Positions 41,782-50,791 are shown, numbered from the stretch's first letter. The stretch: 64,000 nt of DNA from CAZAMB01 sp964501365 (GCA_964501365.1 CAZCST010000039.1:342823-406822); one strand, 5' to 3'. Notes: a model not told the origin generated them from the letters alone. Numbers and translations are program-made.

Positions 41782-42282
41782 ATGAACCGTTACGTGACGA
41801 GCAAGCGATTTGGGAGCCTGGTCCTTATTCTCGCAGCCAGTGGCGCGCTGGCCGTCCTGGGCTCGGCGTTTGCCGGGTCCCCCGACGAAATGGATGCGAA
41901 CGCAAAAGCGCTGACGAAACTTGATGATGACTGGTCAAAATCAGCCCTGACGCGGGATCCGGAGCGCATCGCTTCATTCTATGCCGATGATGCAATCGCG
42001 TATCCGCCCAACGAGCCTGTCGCCGTCGGGCGCGCCGCAGCGCAAAAGGTCTGGGCCGCATACTTCGCCGACCCCAACTTTTCGATCTCGTGGAAGACGT
42101 TGCATGCTGAGGCGTCGAAAAGCGGAGATCTTGGCTACACAACCGGAACCTATGCGGCCTCCTTTAAGGGACCTGACGGCAAAATCGTCACCGAGAAGGG
42201 GAAGTACGCGTGCGTTTGGAAATTGCAGAAAGATGGAACCTGGAAGGCCATCCACGATATCTGGAACACGGACGCCAAGTAG
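41782..42282 (+). CDS. Secreted SnoaL-like (DUF4440-type) protein
   Basis: A 166-residue protein with a signal peptide ('LVLILAASGALAVLGSAFAG') and a nuclear-transport-factor-2 fold: 'LTKLDDDWSKSALTRDPERI' and 'ASFYADDAIAYPPNEPV' are typical of DUF4440, and 'YACVWKLQKDGTWKAIHDIW' ends the fold. ATG 41782 is preferred to a TTG two codons earlier. The fold is used by ketosteroid isomerase-like enzymes and by binding proteins; the ligand is unknown. Confidence 0.8.
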   Translation: MNRYVTSKRFGSLVLILAASGALAVLGSAFAGSPDEMDANAKALTKLDDDWSKSALTRDPERIASFYADDAIAYPPNEPVAVGRAAAQKVWAAYFADPNFSISWKTLHAEASKSGDLGYTTGTYAASFKGPDGKIVTEKGKYACVWKLQKDGTWKAIHDIWNTDAK

Positions 42283-42331
42283 AAGCGCAGCAGCACAGAG
42301 CCTTCCGATCGGGCCCGCGGATCTTATTTGT

Positions 42332-44479
42332 CTAGCTTGCTGCTGAGTGCGAGGCCGACCAATCCTCCTCCGTGTCGGCTGGCCGGCCGAGGATGCGTGC
42401 CGGATCCTGCTCGCCGGGTTCGAAACGATTGTAGACCACCTGGTGCGGGAATGGGATTTCGATGCCCACCTCATCGAATTTGTTTTTGATGCGGCGAAGC
42501 ATTTCGCGCTTGATGGCCCATTGCTTGAGCGGGCGGGTCTTGATCAGGAACCGCACAACCACAGCTGAATCCTGCAGTGCGTCGACACCGCTGATTTCCG
42601 GCTCGTCCAGAATCAAATCGCGATAGGCCGGGTCGCGGCGCATTTCCTTGCCCAGATCAGCCAGCACCTTCATCACTCGATCAACGTCTTCCTTGTAGGC
42701 CACGCCAACGTCCAGAACCACGCGGGCCCAGCCGCGCGTCAGGTTGCTTACGGTCGTGATCTGGCCATGCGGCACAAAGTGAACCGTGCCGCGCAGGTCG
42801 CGCAGGACGGTAATCCGCAGCGTGATGCGCTCGACCTGGCCGGAAATGGCGCCGAGCTTTACCACGTCATTCACAAGATATTGATTCTCCATGAGAATCA
42901 TGAATCCGTAAAAGTAGTCGCGGATCAGATTCTGAGCTCCGAACGCCACAGCCAAACCGATGACGGCCGTGGCTCCCAGCAACGCAGTGATATTGAACCC
43001 CGACTCGGCAATGACGATGAGCAGTGCCCCGACTACCACAATGACAGTGAACAAATTCTGCAACACACCGGCGAGCGTGCGAGCGCGGTTTTCCCTATCC
43101 TCTTGCGTTCCGGCCACTCCGTGACGCGTGATGAGCCGGGTGATTCGATACTCCAATATCTGAATGAACCAGAGCAGGATGATGGCCACGATGATCGTCG
43201 CACCGATCTTGGTCCCGTGGACGACGATCCAATTCCAGACATTTGCAGGTGCGAATGGGTTCTTCAAATATGCGAGTTCGGCCCGCGCCTTTTCAGCCTC
43301 CTCCATTTTTTTCTTGGCTTCTTCGAGGGCGGAGATTTGTTCAGACTGAAGTGCCGCAAACTCTGACTGCCGGGTGTCTAAAGTTTCGCCTCTTTCACCA
43401 ACTTCTGACTTGGCTTCTCTCCAGCGTTTTTCGACTTCGCCAATTACTTTACGAAGCTCAATCAGTTCTGGACTTCCGTACGCCAGTCCTCCCTCATGCT
43501 CTTTCTTAATGTGCTCGTTATTGAGCGCCTCAAGGGTCTCATCCGCATTGTTAAATTTCTTTTGCGCATTTCGCCACAGTTCTCTTTCGTTTTCGATCAC
43601 CTTCCGGAGGGAATCGAGCCGCTCAGTAACTGATTGCGCCTGTTGTTTTGCCTTTACGGCTTCTGCCTGTTTCGACGTGACCGTTTCCTGAGCCTTCACG
43701 ATCTTTTCGCTGGGTGGTTTTGCTGCATCGCCACCTCCGTTATTCGCAGCCGCGCCCTGTGGCGTGGTCGCTACCGGAACCGCAAGTGGATTTGCAAGAG
43801 CACCGGCATCTGGGGCCGCGGCAGGTTGAGTCGGCGGAGCACCCTCTCCCGTCTTCAAGGGCGTGGCACCCGCTGTTGTATCCGTCGCAGCACCCGGTTG
43901 TTGTACAGCCGCTCCTGTCGCATCCTTGCCGTCGGGACCGGCCGTGACTGGTTTGACTTCAGGGGTCCCGAGGAGTTTATTTAGAGCCTCCCGGTCCTGT
44001 TGAAGCTTCTGCTCCAGCAGTGCAATCTTGTCCTGCGTGGCCTTTCGCTCGCGGATGGCGAGATCGAATCGTTCTTTAGCAAGCGTCCGTCGTTTTTCAA
44101 GATCATTCTGCGCCGTTTCTCGTGCGGCAAGGTCGGTTGCTCCTTCGCTCTTGAGTTTTTGAAGTTCTTTTCGAGCCGTTTCCAGTTGACTATCAAGGTC
44201 GGAGAATTCCGATTCGGCCTTCTTGTATTCTCCATTAGGATCATTCAGGCTGTCGCGCAGCGTGGTCAACTGCACCTGTGAATCATCGATCCCGCGCTGA
44301 ATGCGTGCGACGCGCTCGGCATCGCTTAAGGGCTCGGGGACTGCCTCCGGCGCGGTGGCAGTTGGCTTATCTTTTGTGGGCAGGACCCCGGGCAGCCGAC
44401 GCTGCGCAGCCGCACCTGGAATCCATGCCAACCCGGCAACGATCACCACAAATGCCCGAATGGTCGTTGGTTTGTTCAT
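42332..44479 (-). CDS. MscS-family mechanosensitive channel with long coiled-coil N-terminal region
   Basis: A 715-residue protein from ATG 44479. A signal peptide ('IRAFVVIVAGLAWIPGAAAQ') is followed by about 150 residues of coiled coil, an Ala/Pro/Gly-rich linker (residues about 190-250), a second coiled coil and then membrane helices ('IGATIIVAIILLWFIQILEY', 'FTVIVVVGALLIVIAESGFN'). The MscS core has the pore-helix pattern 'ATAVIGLAVAFGAQNLIRDY' and the beta domain 'NQYLVNDVVKLGAISGQVER'. It should open on membrane tension and release osmolytes. The periplasmic coiled coils recall MscK/MscM-type large channels. Confidence 0.9.
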   Translation of the reverse strand: MNKPTTIRAFVVIVAGLAWIPGAAAQRRLPGVLPTKDKPTATAPEAVPEPLSDAERVARIQRGIDDSQVQLTTLRDSLNDPNGEYKKAESEFSDLDSQLETARKELQKLKSEGATDLAARETAQNDLEKRRTLAKERFDLAIRERKATQDKIALLEQKLQQDREALNKLLGTPEVKPVTAGPDGKDATGAAVQQPGAATDTTAGATPLKTGEGAPPTQPAAAPDAGALANPLAVPVATTPQGAAANNGGGDAAKPPSEKIVKAQETVTSKQAEAVKAKQQAQSVTERLDSLRKVIENERELWRNAQKKFNNADETLEALNNEHIKKEHEGGLAYGSPELIELRKVIGEVEKRWREAKSEVGERGETLDTRQSEFAALQSEQISALEEAKKKMEEAEKARAELAYLKNPFAPANVWNWIVVHGTKIGATIIVAIILLWFIQILEYRITRLITRHGVAGTQEDRENRARTLAGVLQNLFTVIVVVGALLIVIAESGFNITALLGATAVIGLAVAFGAQNLIRDYFYGFMILMENQYLVNDVVKLGAISGQVERITLRITVLRDLRGTVHFVPHGQITTVSNLTRGWARVVLDVGVAYKEDVDRVMKVLADLGKEMRRDPAYRDLILDEPEISGVDALQDSAVVVRFLIKTRPLKQWAIKREMLRRIKNKFDEVGIEIPFPHQVVYNRFEPGEQDPARILGRPADTEEDWSASHSAAS

Positions 44480-44632
44480 CGTGTGCGTTGCACCATCCAA
44501 GTCGTTTCCCGGCAGGTTACATCTACTTCAATAAGGATGGATGCGTTCCTGTCAACACCCGTGGGGAATACGTCCCTCAAAATCACGGCAAAACGGCACG
44601 TGCGGGGCCCGGCTGTGCAGGATTGCACATTC

Positions 44633-45346
44633 TCACGGCCTGGTTTGATCGATCAGTTGAACGCCGTCAGGCAGCGTGATGGCGAAGCGGTCAGCCGGAA
44701 TTTCCAGATTGGGGCGCACTTTCGTGGTCGTGCTGGTGAAGATCGGCTTGTTGTCCTTTCCGTAGACAACGGTCCGAACGTCGAGTCCGATGTCTTTCCG
44801 AAAGTAAATCATGGTCTGCGAAATATCTGATCCTTTTCGCTCCTTCGGTATGACTTGAATCGCATAGCAATCATCGGTTCCGACTTTCACGTCGGGAAAC
44901 CGCTTCAACTTGCTGTCCTTGCGCAATTCCTCAAACATGGCGCGAACGTCCGGCGTTTCCGTGACGTCCGCCTTTCGCTGGACGGCTGTAACGGCGCCGT
45001 CTTGTTCGGTGAGTCGAACCACTCGCTCGCCATCACTCACGGTTGTGGACGAAAACTCTCGCGAGGATTTCTCCCCTCCACCGGCCTGAGTCATTTTGGT
45101 CCGCGTTTCGGCCCGGTAAAAAAAGCCCTGGTCTTTTCGGACCCATTCAACCTGACGCGTAATAATAACTGTGGTTCGTTTCCCATCCTTCTCCTGGGAT
45201 TCCTCATTGGTCATTGTGGCCGCGAGCGAATGAATTGCGTTGAATCGCTCAATGATGTTCTTCTCGGCCTCTTCGAGCGAACCGGTCGTAGGCGGACTTT
45301 CGATGCAGACGAAAACCAGAAAGAAATGCAAGGTCAAGTCAATCAT
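44633..45346 (-). CDS. LolA-like outer-membrane lipoprotein-sorting family protein
   Basis: A 237-residue protein with a short signal-like start ('LTLHFFLVFVCI'). The beta-rich body, with 'FNAIHSLAATMTNEESQEKD' near the N-terminus and 'MIYFRKDIGLDVRTVVYGKD' later, has the LolA/DUF1571-like unclosed barrel pattern: lines of beta strands describing a 'partial reduction' of a hydrophobic ligand site. The assignment rests on pattern, not on strict motifs. It lies 153 bp upstream of the MscS gene on the same strand and divergent from flagellin. Confidence 0.6.
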   Translation of the reverse strand: MIDLTLHFFLVFVCIESPPTTGSLEEAEKNIIERFNAIHSLAATMTNEESQEKDGKRTTVIITRQVEWVRKDQGFFYRAETRTKMTQAGGGEKSSREFSSTTVSDGERVVRLTEQDGAVTAVQRKADVTETPDVRAMFEELRKDSKLKRFPDVKVGTDDCYAIQVIPKERKGSDISQTMIYFRKDIGLDVRTVVYGKDNKPIFTSTTTKVRPNLEIPADRFAITLPDGVQLIDQTRP

Positions 45347-45622
45347 TCCAATTCCTTTTCTTATTCATGCCTCGTCAAGCAACAATGAAGTAGCTGGGCA
45401 CGAGTTGCACTGACGATTCCTTATTTCCCAACGTCCACATATCCGGACAACCCCGAAAAACTTGACTCAAATTGTGCGGTTGCAACGACGAGTCCGACTT
45501 ATTCTCGGCCACACATCAAAATCTTTTGCTCCTCCGTTTTTTATATTCTAGGTTTTTTCAGAGCTATTTCGCCACTGATCCCCTGCACGCGCCGGGTGCT
45601 ACAAAGCTAAAGGAGTTGTAGT
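45347..45622. other. Divergent intergenic region, LolA-like gene / flagellin
   Basis: This 276-bp gap must hold the fliC promoter and perhaps that of the LolA-like gene. It is more AT-rich than its surroundings, notably the T-run at about 45537-45556. A near-match to the sigma-54 pattern at about 45392-45408 ('GGGCACGAGTTGCA') has a spacing one base short. No clear sigma-28 site was seen. The flagellin ribosome site 'AAAGGAG' is at about 45608-45614. Confidence 0.5.
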
Positions 45623-47092
45623 ATGGCCTTAACCGTCACGAACACCAACACGATGTCGTTGCTGAACATTCTGAACAAGAATTCAGCGGCCCAGTCCACC
45701 ACATTCAAGCAGTTGTCCACGGGTAAACGGATTAACTCCGGCAAGGACGACCCTGCCGGGTTGATCGCGTTGCAGGACCTCAATGCCGAATTGACGGCGG
45801 TCAATGCCTCACTCAGCAACAACCAGCGCACCGACTCGATGCTGACGGTTGCGGACTCCGCAATCGGCCAGATCAGCGATCTGCTGGGAGATATGGAGTC
45901 GCTGGTCGTCGGCTCGGTCAGTAGCGCCAACCTGACCAATTCACAGATTGCCGCGAATCAGTCGCAGATCGATGACGCCATCACGGCCATCGACCGCCTC
46001 GTTCGCACCACGAACTTCAATGGCAAGAAGCTGCTGGACGGTACCTTCTCCATTCAGACCTCCAACGCCACCGGAAATCAATATCTCGACAACGTCCGCG
46101 TCTTCTCCCGCAATCAAACGACTTCGGACACGACGATGACCGTCGATCGCGTGACGTCCGCCGTTGTGGCATCGGCGACGTTTGCCTTTGCCGGCGGCAC
46201 GGCCCGCACGTCCGGTACGACCAAGGTTGCGATCACCGGCTCATTGGGAACAGCAACCGTGACGCTCACCAGCGGACTGACGCAAGCGCAAATCGTCTCC
46301 ACCATCAACGCCGCCAAGGATCAAACCGGTGTCTCCGCCATCCAGAATTCCACTGACATCGGACTGAGTGCGAACACTTTCGGAAGCGACTCCTTTGTTT
46401 CCGTCGAGGTGCTTTCCGGAGGAAGTATCAACACCAGCTATGGAACGGCGACCGGCGACAGCAACACGACCAACGACATCCAGAACGTCTCCAAGCAAGC
46501 GGGTCAGGATGCGGTCGTCACCATCAACGGTCAAAGCACGACGGCGGATGGTCTCAATATCTCCTACAGCGCCAACGGTCTTGCTCTCTCCTTCTCGCTC
46601 GATGAAGACTTCGGAAGTGGCAATACCGGCGCGACAACGTCAACATCGTTCACTGTGAAGTCAACCGGTGGTGCAACGTTCCAGCTCGGCACCACCTCCG
46701 ACACGCGATCGACGATCGGACTCGACTCGCTGTCCACCAGCGCTCTGGGCGGCGGAAACGGCACAGCCCGGCTCAGTGAAATGGCGTCCGGCGGTTCGGT
46801 CTCTCTGAAGACGGACGTCGCAGGCGCGCTGTCAACAATTCGACAGGCCATGACCGAGGTGGCTGAGGTTCGCGGTCGAATCGGAAGCTTCCAGAAATAC
46901 CAGGTCGGAAGCGCCATCAGCGGCCTGCAGGCCTCACAGACAGGTCTCACGCAGGCTGCCAGCGTCATCGGCGACACCGACTTTGCGGTGGCCACAGCCG
47001 ATCTGAACCGCCAGCAAGTGCTCATCCAGTCGGGCATCAGCCTCCTGGGCGTGGCGAATCAGCAGGCAGCGCAGATCCTCTCGTTGCTCTAG
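45623..47092 (+). CDS. fliC: Flagellin
   Basis: A 489-residue filament protein. The conserved D0/D1 N-terminus is present ('NKNSAAQSTTFKQLSTGKRI', 'NSGKDDPAGLIALQDLNAEL'), as is the C-terminus ('RGRIGSFQKYQVGSAISGLQ', 'LIQSGISLLGVANQQAAQIL'). The middle (about 180-380) is Ser/Thr/Gly-rich and lacks Cys, as expected of the surface-exposed D2/D3 region. 'AAAGGAG' precedes the ATG, consistent with high expression. No other flagellar genes are in the window, so the filament gene stands apart from the main cluster. Confidence 0.95.
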   Translation: MALTVTNTNTMSLLNILNKNSAAQSTTFKQLSTGKRINSGKDDPAGLIALQDLNAELTAVNASLSNNQRTDSMLTVADSAIGQISDLLGDMESLVVGSVSSANLTNSQIAANQSQIDDAITAIDRLVRTTNFNGKKLLDGTFSIQTSNATGNQYLDNVRVFSRNQTTSDTTMTVDRVTSAVVASATFAFAGGTARTSGTTKVAITGSLGTATVTLTSGLTQAQIVSTINAAKDQTGVSAIQNSTDIGLSANTFGSDSFVSVEVLSGGSINTSYGTATGDSNTTNDIQNVSKQAGQDAVVTINGQSTTADGLNISYSANGLALSFSLDEDFGSGNTGATTSTSFTVKSTGGATFQLGTTSDTRSTIGLDSLSTSALGGGNGTARLSEMASGGSVSLKTDVAGALSTIRQAMTEVAEVRGRIGSFQKYQVGSAISGLQASQTGLTQAASVIGDTDFAVATADLNRQQVLIQSGISLLGVANQQAAQILSLL

Positions 47093-47103
47093 AAGTAATC
47101 AGC

Positions 47104-47134
47104 GTGCTCCTCTCCCGTCCTGAGAGAGGAGCAC
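47104..47134 (+). terminator. Strong hairpin downstream of flagellin
   Basis: A perfect 11-bp stem 'GTGCTCCTCTC' / 'GAGAGGAGCAC' with a 9-base loop begins 11 bp after the fliC stop. No T-run follows, so it may stabilise the 3' end of the flagellin mRNA, with the terminator proper at 47217. Confidence 0.6.
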
Positions 47135-47216
47135 TCGGTTGGAACAAAAGGCCCATCAGGGCGCGCGCACAAGTGGGTCATAGCGGTCGGGGGAAACCGC
47201 TTGTGGCAGGGGTGCG

Positions 47217-47261
47217 ACGGCGGGCGAGGGTTCTAGACCTCGGCCGCCGTTCGTTTTTTTT
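47217..47261 (+). terminator. Rho-independent terminator
   Basis: The arms 'ACGGCGGGCGAGG' and 'CCTCGGCCGCCGT' pair with one mismatch, and an eight-T run follows ('TCGTTTTTTTT'). It is the only textbook terminator in the window and would end the flagellin transcript. Confidence 0.8.
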
Positions 47262-47287
47262 GCAGAACACCCCAATGATCGCCGACG

Positions 47288-47306
47288 CGGGGAAAGTCGT
47301 TCCCCG
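47288..47306. terminator. Small hairpin next to tRNA-Val
   Basis: A perfect 7-bp stem 'CGGGGAA' / 'TTCCCCG' lies in the 3' trailer of the minus-strand tRNA. A possible tRNA terminator or processing structure, without a T-run on that strand. Confidence 0.35.
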
Positions 47307-47322
47307 TTTCCCGCGCCCGCAC

Positions 47323-47396
47323 TGGGCGATACAGGACTCGAACCTGTGACCCCCTGCTTGTAAGGCAGGTGCTCTAACCAACTGAGCTAATCGCCC
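47323..47396 (-). tRNA. tRNA-Val (anticodon TAC)
   Basis: A 74-nt cloverleaf: acceptor 'GGGCGAT' pairs with 'ATCGCCC' and an A discriminator; D-arm GCTC/GAGC; anticodon stem 'CCTGC'/'GCAGG' with loop CTTACAA, anticodon TAC; T-arm 'ACAGG'/'CCTGT' with TTCGAGT loop. CCA is not encoded. It reads GUA/GUG valine codons. Confidence 0.96.
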
Positions 47397-47640
47397 CAGA
47401 CAAGAGTAGTCTAGTCCCAGCCCATACTTCCAACAAACGGGAACGACTCCGTTGGCGTTCGTATTGAAAGCAAGCCTGGCAGGAGGGTTCAACAGGTCCT
47501 GCCAGATCATGCCGATGTCCCAGGCACGCCCTGGCGAATACGACGACCGATTCTGACGCCTCTGTCCGTTGCCCGCTGCGGTTCGTGAATCTATACTTTT
47601 ATCGCGCGGTTATGTTTCTATCTCCGGCGCGAAAGTTTGT

Positions 47641-47862
47641 ATGCCCATTTACGAATACGTTTGCGACGAGTGCGGCCACCAACATGATCACTTGGCCAGA
47701 TCCATGAATGAACCGGGACCTGTTGAGTGTCCCAAGTGCAACGCCAAGAGCCTGCACAAGAAATTGAGTCTGTTTGCCGCCGCGCTGGGCAGCTCACATT
47801 CTTCTCAAATCAGCCAAGGCGGTTGCGGCCGCTGTGGAGACCCCAATGGTCCATGCTCCTGA
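47641..47862 (+). CDS. FmdB-family zinc-ribbon protein
   Basis: A 73-residue protein from ATG 47641: 'MPIYEYVCDECGHQHDHLAR' with a second CxxC in 'VECPKCNAKSLHKK' is the FmdB zinc ribbon (CxxC-x~20-CxxC). The C-terminus adds 'GGCGRCGDPNGPCS', a third Cys-rich motif common in family members. Often called a regulator, but the molecular role is not known. It overlaps the next gene by 17 bp and starts a three-gene run. Confidence 0.9.
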   Translation: MPIYEYVCDECGHQHDHLARSMNEPGPVECPKCNAKSLHKKLSLFAAALGSSHSSQISQGGCGRCGDPNGPCS

Positions 47863-48340
47863 ATCGATTGAGCGAGCGGCTCCGTCGGCAATTGACCCCG
47901 ACACAATCATTCGAACGGCCACTGCCGGGCTATTGGGGTGGCTCGTGCCGGGGTTGGGACACATCTTCATTGGCGATCGAGTTCGGGGCATGATTTGCCT
48001 GGCGACAATCGTCCTGACATTTTGGTCGGGAGTGGCCATTGGCGGTGTGCGCGGAACAGTGGATCCTCGCGAGCGCTCCCTTTGGTTCATCGCCCAACTT
48101 TGCACCGGAACAAACGCGGGAGTGGCGTACGTCATGCGCCAGAATGTCCCCGCCGATGACAGTATTGAGAAGAAGCCCGAACCTCCCCCGTGGGTGTCCT
48201 CGGAAATCGCGGTGCATTACACAGGCGTCGCCGGCTTGCTGAATATCCTCGTGATTCTGGATGCCATGGCTCGCGCCGAGCGTCGCAACACGGGGGACAA
48301 GCTTGGCGAACGCGGCCCCCCCGGAGGGATCAAGCCATGA
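47846..48340 (+). CDS. Small membrane protein (TM2/DUF6677-like), unknown
   Basis: ATG 47846 lies inside the end of the FmdB gene and gives 164 residues with three to four membrane helices. 'GLLGWLVPGLGHIFIGDRVR' resembles the TM2-type 'Gx2PGxGxxYxG' helix hairpin; 'GMICLATIVLTFWSGVAIGG' and a C-terminal helix follow. The stop overlaps the next start (ATGA). Function unknown; the family name is tentative. Confidence 0.7.
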   Translation: MVHAPESIERAAPSAIDPDTIIRTATAGLLGWLVPGLGHIFIGDRVRGMICLATIVLTFWSGVAIGGVRGTVDPRERSLWFIAQLCTGTNAGVAYVMRQNVPADDSIEKKPEPPPWVSSEIAVHYTGVAGLLNILVILDAMARAERRNTGDKLGERGPPGGIKP

Positions 48341-48558
48341 CGGATTCGCTTTTGGCCGCTGCCAACCAGCTCGCCGGAGTATCACGATTTCTGCTCATGC
48401 TTCCGCTTTGCATGAGCGTGGCACTGATCTACAAAGTCACTCGCATTGACAACCTTCGCAAAGCTCTCACTGCGGCGATGGTCTTGTGGGTTGAGATTGT
48501 TGTCGGAATGGTTGTGCTTGGCGTTGGGCTTTGGCTGCTTTTCCGAATCATGGCATGA
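48337..48558 (+). CDS. 73-residue membrane protein, unknown
   Basis: ATG 48337 overlaps the preceding TGA. Two hydrophobic helices: 'LAGVSRFLLMLPLCMSVALI' and 'VEIVVGMVVLGVGLWLLF'. It is the third gene of the fmdB run, and translational coupling suggests it works with the TM2-like protein. No recognised family. Confidence 0.7.
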   Translation: MTDSLLAAANQLAGVSRFLLMLPLCMSVALIYKVTRIDNLRKALTAAMVLWVEIVVGMVVLGVGLWLLFRIMA

Positions 48559-48635
48559 CCTGGCTACGATCGGGGCCATTGGTGAACCAGGAGCCGCGCC
48601 GCACACCCATTCACCCAGTCATACGTGCCAGCTGA

Positions 48636-48971
48636 TTACGCCCGATACTGAATGACTTCGACGCGTTCGAGAGTGACCAGTCCCTCCTGAACCATCGCGT
48701 CGACATGCGGCATAAACGCATCGATTTTTTCCTTTGCGTCCACAATCTCGACAATCATCGGCAGATCTTCCGACAATCGCATGATCTTGGATGTGTGCAG
48801 GCGGCTGTGCGCCCCGAAACCCATCGGCCCTCGCAATACCGTGGCTCCGGCCAAATGCAGCTCCCTCGCCTTGAGAACGATCGCCTCGTACAAAGGCTTC
48901 CCCTCCCATTTATCACTTTCACCAATGAAAATGCGAAGCAGAAGCCCTTCTTTTGGGATTTTCATCGTCAT
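48636..48971 (-). CDS. DUF190 family protein
   Basis: A 111-residue PII-like fold protein: 'LLLRIFIGESDKWEGKPLYE', 'HLAGATVLRGPMGFGAHSRL' and 'EDLPMIVEIVDAKEKIDAFM' are the family pattern. DUF190 is often paired with crcB; here its ATG overlaps the crcB stop by 4 bp. It may bind nucleotides and modulate the channel, which is not shown. Confidence 0.92.
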   Translation of the reverse strand: MTMKIPKEGLLLRIFIGESDKWEGKPLYEAIVLKARELHLAGATVLRGPMGFGAHSRLHTSKIMRLSEDLPMIVEIVDAKEKIDAFMPHVDAMVQEGLVTLERVEVIQYRA

Positions 48972-49351
48972 ACCCCAAGCCAGTATTCCGCTGCCCGATA
49001 GCCGATCCAGACGGCAGTCAGGCCGACCCCGACGCTGACGGCGACATTCGTCAGGGCCCGTGCGATCTGTCCATCATTGAGCAATGCAAAAGTCTCCATT
49101 CCAAAGGCTGAGAATGTCGTGAATCCGCCGAGCAGACCTGCGATCATTGCCACCCGGTATTCTTCGCGAATCAGCACACGGCCCATGAATGCAGCAGTGA
49201 GAAACCCTATCAGCAGGCAACCGATCACGTTTACTGCCAGCGTGCCAACCGGGAAACGACCGCTGCCCAGCCGCTGTACGCAACCGCTCAGCGCGTACCT
49301 GCAAACACCCCCGAAGCCCGACCCCAGAAAGATCAATGCAAGTTTAAACAT
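48968..49351 (-). CDS. crcB: Fluoride ion channel CrcB/Fluc
   Basis: A 127-residue membrane protein from ATG 49351 with four helices. 'GSGFGGVCRYALSGCVQRLG', 'VGTLAVNVIGCLLIGFLTAA' (the Asn of the pore) and 'GLLGGFTTFSAFGMETFALL' (Phe box, with the central Na+-site region) are the Fluc signatures. Dual-topology dimers export fluoride. The frame extends upstream to 49414 without conservation. I did not find a convincing fluoride riboswitch. Confidence 0.92.
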   Translation of the reverse strand: MFKLALIFLGSGFGGVCRYALSGCVQRLGSGRFPVGTLAVNVIGCLLIGFLTAAFMGRVLIREEYRVAMIAGLLGGFTTFSAFGMETFALLNDGQIARALTNVAVSVGVGLTAVWIGYRAAEYWLGV

Positions 49352-49701
49352 GGCCGCACCATTCAATGCTGTGAATGATACATGGCTCGCATAATTCAGG
49401 TAGGCCGACGACATCGCCTCGAATGAATACGTCGTGGGTGCATGGGACTTCCACCAAATTCATCATTGTAGAGGCGTTAGAGGAGTGGCTTTTGCACGCC
49501 GAAAGTTTTGCGCTCCGGCACAGAATTTGACCGCGCGAGCGCTGACGGCCTGCGACCGTTACTTGGCCTGTCGATACCCATCGGTTGGAAGCTGCCCCGG
49601 AATCCGATCCTAGCCGCAACCATGAGGCTCTGCGAGCCGACGATGAATACTCTCCGGCAGCCGGGTTACGTTCGGAAAGTCCTGGCGGTTTTGGCTCGCC
49701 G
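49352..49701. other. 350-bp stretch without a convincing gene
   Basis: Several short ORFs occur in both strands but none has a ribosome site plus recognisable content. It should hold the crcB promoter (minus strand). The segment 49382-49412 on the minus strand loosely resembles the 3' half of a fluoride riboswitch, but the 5' half is missing. Confidence 0.5.
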
Positions 49702-49920
49702 CTAGTTTATCTGGGCACTCCTGTCGAAGTGATGATCCATAGTAATCTTCGGATACGGTATGTTATTGGTCATCGGCGCCAATTCGAACGTTCCGTCAGC
49801 CCGACGCTGCCAGCGCTGGTCGCATCGGACGCAGCGGAGGATGATTTTGCCATCGACCAGATCGGCGTCATATAGCCCCCCGCAACAAATCATGAAATCG
49901 CGTTTTAGGTGCTGGATCAT
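49702..49920 (-). CDS. Small zinc-ribbon-like protein, unknown
   Basis: A 72-residue protein with a strong 'AGGAGG' site seven bases before ATG 49920. 'MICCGGLYDADLVDGKIILR' followed by 'CVRCDQRWQRR' gives CC-x(16)-CxxC, a probable metal site, then an unstructured tail. It is divergent from the ECF sigma gene (gap 130 bp). I do not recognise the family; the ribosome site is the main support. Confidence 0.65.
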   Translation of the reverse strand: MIQHLKRDFMICCGGLYDADLVDGKIILRCVRCDQRWQRRADGTFELAPMTNNIPYPKITMDHHFDRSAQIN

Positions 49921-50050
49921 CAGGGTACCTCCTCTTGCAAATTCAATCCAAATCCACTGCCGGCTACAGGCCGGGCCGGCTATAGGCTAAAGCGTAGATT
50001 TCCCGGGAGCGCAACTGGGAATTTGAAGAAAATTCTGTTAGAATGTGGAT

Positions 50051-50791
50051 ATGGCCCGGCGACCGGAATCCGACTACGCGACCAGGGGTGGCGCAGAATC
50101 CCCGGGGAGGGATTCTCGGAGTGCGGCAGACCCATCAGACCGAACGTCTTACCTGCGAACGAAACAGGATCCGAATGATCCGGTTTCGTTGAGTGGGGAC
50201 GATTTCCTGGTACGCGCGATCAACGGCGACGACCACGCCCTATGCGAATTGCTCCGCGATCTCGATGCTGACCTGCGGTATCACGTCACCAGGGCGATCG
50301 GCACGCGGCACCGCCATGTTATCGAAGTGGAAGACGTCATGCAGGTGACGTACCTTGAGGCATTTCTTCGAATCAGACTTTTTCATCACTCCGGCGAACG
50401 GGGATTTCGAGCCTGGCTCTGGCAGGTTGCCGGCAACAACGTCCGGGACGCAATAAGAGTGGTTGACGCCGGTCGCCGCCCGCCGCCGGACAAGCAAATT
50501 GCTCCGGATGACCCCGGGGATTCCTATGTCGATTTACTGATTCAGATGGGCGGTACCCATTCCACTCCAAGCAAGCTGGTCGCTCGGGAGGAAGCCAAGC
50601 GCATCATGAACGAGGCCATTGACCGGCTGCCGTCCGATTACGCCACGGTCGTCAAGCTTTGCGACCTGAAAGGCTTTACCACGGCCCAGGCAGCAGCAGC
50701 CATGCATCGCAGCGACGCCGCCGTTCGAATGCTCAGGGCCCGCGCCCACGATCGATTGGCCGACATCGTCGGCTCTGGGGTGTCATTCTAG
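50051..50791 (+). CDS. ECF-type RNA polymerase sigma factor, kinase-associated
   Basis: A 246-residue protein from ATG 50051. A charged N-terminal extension of about 50 residues precedes region 2 ('AINGDDHALCELLRDLDADL', 'EVEDVMQVTYLEAFLRIRLF') and region 4 ('INDxLPSDY-type: AIDRLPSDYATVVKLCDLKG', then 'FTTAQAAAAMHRSDAAVRML' as the helix-turn-helix). It ends 12 bp before a Ser/Thr kinase gene: planctomycete ECF groups linked to kinases are known, and phosphorylation of the sigma factor or its partner is the presumed signal. No anti-sigma factor gene is adjacent. Confidence 0.88.
   Translation: MARRPESDYATRGGAESPGRDSRSAADPSDRTSYLRTKQDPNDPVSLSGDDFLVRAINGDDHALCELLRDLDADLRYHVTRAIGTRHRHVIEVEDVMQVTYLEAFLRIRLFHHSGERGFRAWLWQVAGNNVRDAIRVVDAGRRPPPDKQIAPDDPGDSYVDLLIQMGGTHSTPSKLVAREEAKRIMNEAIDRLPSDYATVVKLCDLKGFTTAQAAAAMHRSDAAVRMLRARAHDRLADIVGSGVSF

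Noticed and set aside
45392..45408. Sigma-54-like promoter before flagellin
   Set aside because: GG and GC are separated by nine rather than ten bases and the site is about 215 bp from the start codon.
49352..49480. Possible fluoride riboswitch before crcB
   Set aside because: A segment similar to the 3' half of the motif exists, but the conserved 5' 'GGxGAUGGxG..CxCC' half and the pseudoknot partner are missing.
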